Source of the DNA: Cyclobacteriaceae bacterium | GTDB taxonomy: Bacteria > Bacteroidota > Bacteroidia > Cytophagales > Cyclobacteriaceae | NCBI GenBank assembly: GCA_016787645.1 | Contig: JAEUUF010000002.1 | Span: 310,001-374,000 of the forward strand | Reading direction: 5' to 3' | Length of the DNA stretch: 64,000 nt | Shown: piece after piece, positions 63,637-64,000 of the stretch | How positions within the stretch are numbered: position 1 is the stretch's first letter | How the letters are laid out: every line of letters begins with the position of its first letter | Notes under the pieces: generated by a model | What the model was told of the DNA's origin: nothing | Databases searched by the model: none | Seen by the model: the letters and a program-made list of their open reading frames with translations, nothing else | Made by a program: the position numbers and the translations under genes

Positions 63637-63930
63637 TCAACCATTCCCAGGATCACCCTGCTCACCAGAATCGGGAGGTGTTCTTTCCGGGCGGGGGTTG
63701 GCCTGCTTAACCACAATGGGTCTTCCATCCAATTCCGATTCATTGAGTGCGGCAATGGCTTTCAGGGCTTCTTCGTCATTGGGCATTTCGACAAACCCGA
63801 AGCCTTTGGATCGACCGGTGACGCGGTCTTTGACGATTTTGGCGGACATCACCTGCCCATAGGCTTCAAATGCCTTCTGCAGGTCCTCCCGCCTGGTTTT
63901 GAAATTCAGGCTGGCAACAAAGATGTTCAT
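63637..63930 (-). CDS. RRM-type RNA-binding protein
   Basis: A 97-residue protein made of one RNA-recognition motif (about 1-78). RNP2 is IFVASL (3-8) and RNP1 is KGFGFVEM (42-49), with the expected aromatic pair Phe43... Phe45-type positions filled. The basic/acidic tail (RPERTPPDSGEQGDPGNG) is disordered. Single-RRM proteins of this size occur in many Bacteroidota and cyanobacteria and bind mRNA or sRNA, possibly as cold-shock or regulatory factors. The last 70 bases of the window (63931-64000) hold no feature that can be called. Confidence 0.92.
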   Translation of the reverse strand: MNIFVASLNFKTRREDLQKAFEAYGQVMSAKIVKDRVTGRSKGFGFVEMPNDEEALKAIAALNESELDGRPIVVKQANPRPERTPPDSGEQGDPGNG

Positions 63931-64000
63931 GGCAACAGGAAGAAAGTTCCTTATACAAAATAGAAGATTTTGGGAAAGAAAATCAATCCGTACGAGAGGC

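Overview
The window looks like chromosomal DNA of a Bacteroidota bacterium, probably of the Cytophagales. Evidence: a SusC/SusD/SusE-type locus, type IX secretion (T9SS) C-terminal sorting domains, lipoprotein signal peptides, FG-GAP/ASPIC and Ig-like gliding-type repeats, Rhs proteins of the Bacteroidota type, and promoters of the TTTG-N18-TAnnTTTG kind. No rRNA, tRNA, CRISPR array or intact insertion sequence was seen.

Layout. 0-4.5 kb, all on the minus strand: a cut-off S9 dipeptidyl peptidase, a secreted HIT protein, a diacylglycerol-kinase-like lipid kinase, an acyl carrier protein and an NtrY-like histidine kinase. 4.6-8 kb, minus: a vanadium-haloperoxidase/PAP2 lipoprotein and a CRTAC1-like FG-GAP/ASPIC protein with a T9SS tail. 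8-20.6 kb, plus: a starch/maltodextrin utilisation locus (SusC, SusD, a SusE-like lipoprotein, terminator, then three different exported GH13 enzymes). 20.6-24.4 kb: a Tat-exported amidohydrolase, a four-helix-bundle (S23/IVP) protein and an NtrC-type regulator, separated by arrays of a 7-base simple repeat. 24.6-28.8 kb, plus: a small accessory island with an AAA_14/DUF4143 ATPase behind a palindrome that covers its -7 box, a zinc-ribbon plus DUF559-like nuclease, a broken start of a type I methylase gene (hsdM), and an AT-rich SMC-like ATPase/DUF4276 pair that resembles two-gene phage-defence modules. 28.9-36.7 kb: a cupin, NhaD antiporter, OmpR-type two-component pair, M28 peptidase and a repetitive outer-membrane-like protein.

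36.8-54.2 kb, minus: three contiguous giant genes (2227, about 1386 and 2024 residues) of the Rhs/YD family plus a small membrane protein. The normal Rhs polypeptide appears to be cut in two: the middle gene ends where the Rhs sequence is usually halfway, and the last gene resumes it behind its own signal peptide and 14 Ig-like repeats. The layout recalls the TcB/TcC cocoon of Tc toxins and is the best candidate here for an undescribed system.

54.2-64 kb is mostly housekeeping: a lipoprotein, an OmpH/Skp-like chaperone, LpxH, FtsH, RsfS, BirA, an ECF sigma/anti-sigma pair, a DUF6249-like membrane protein, an SLC13-type transporter and an RRM RNA-binding protein. Functions are assigned by reading motifs by eye; no database search was run.
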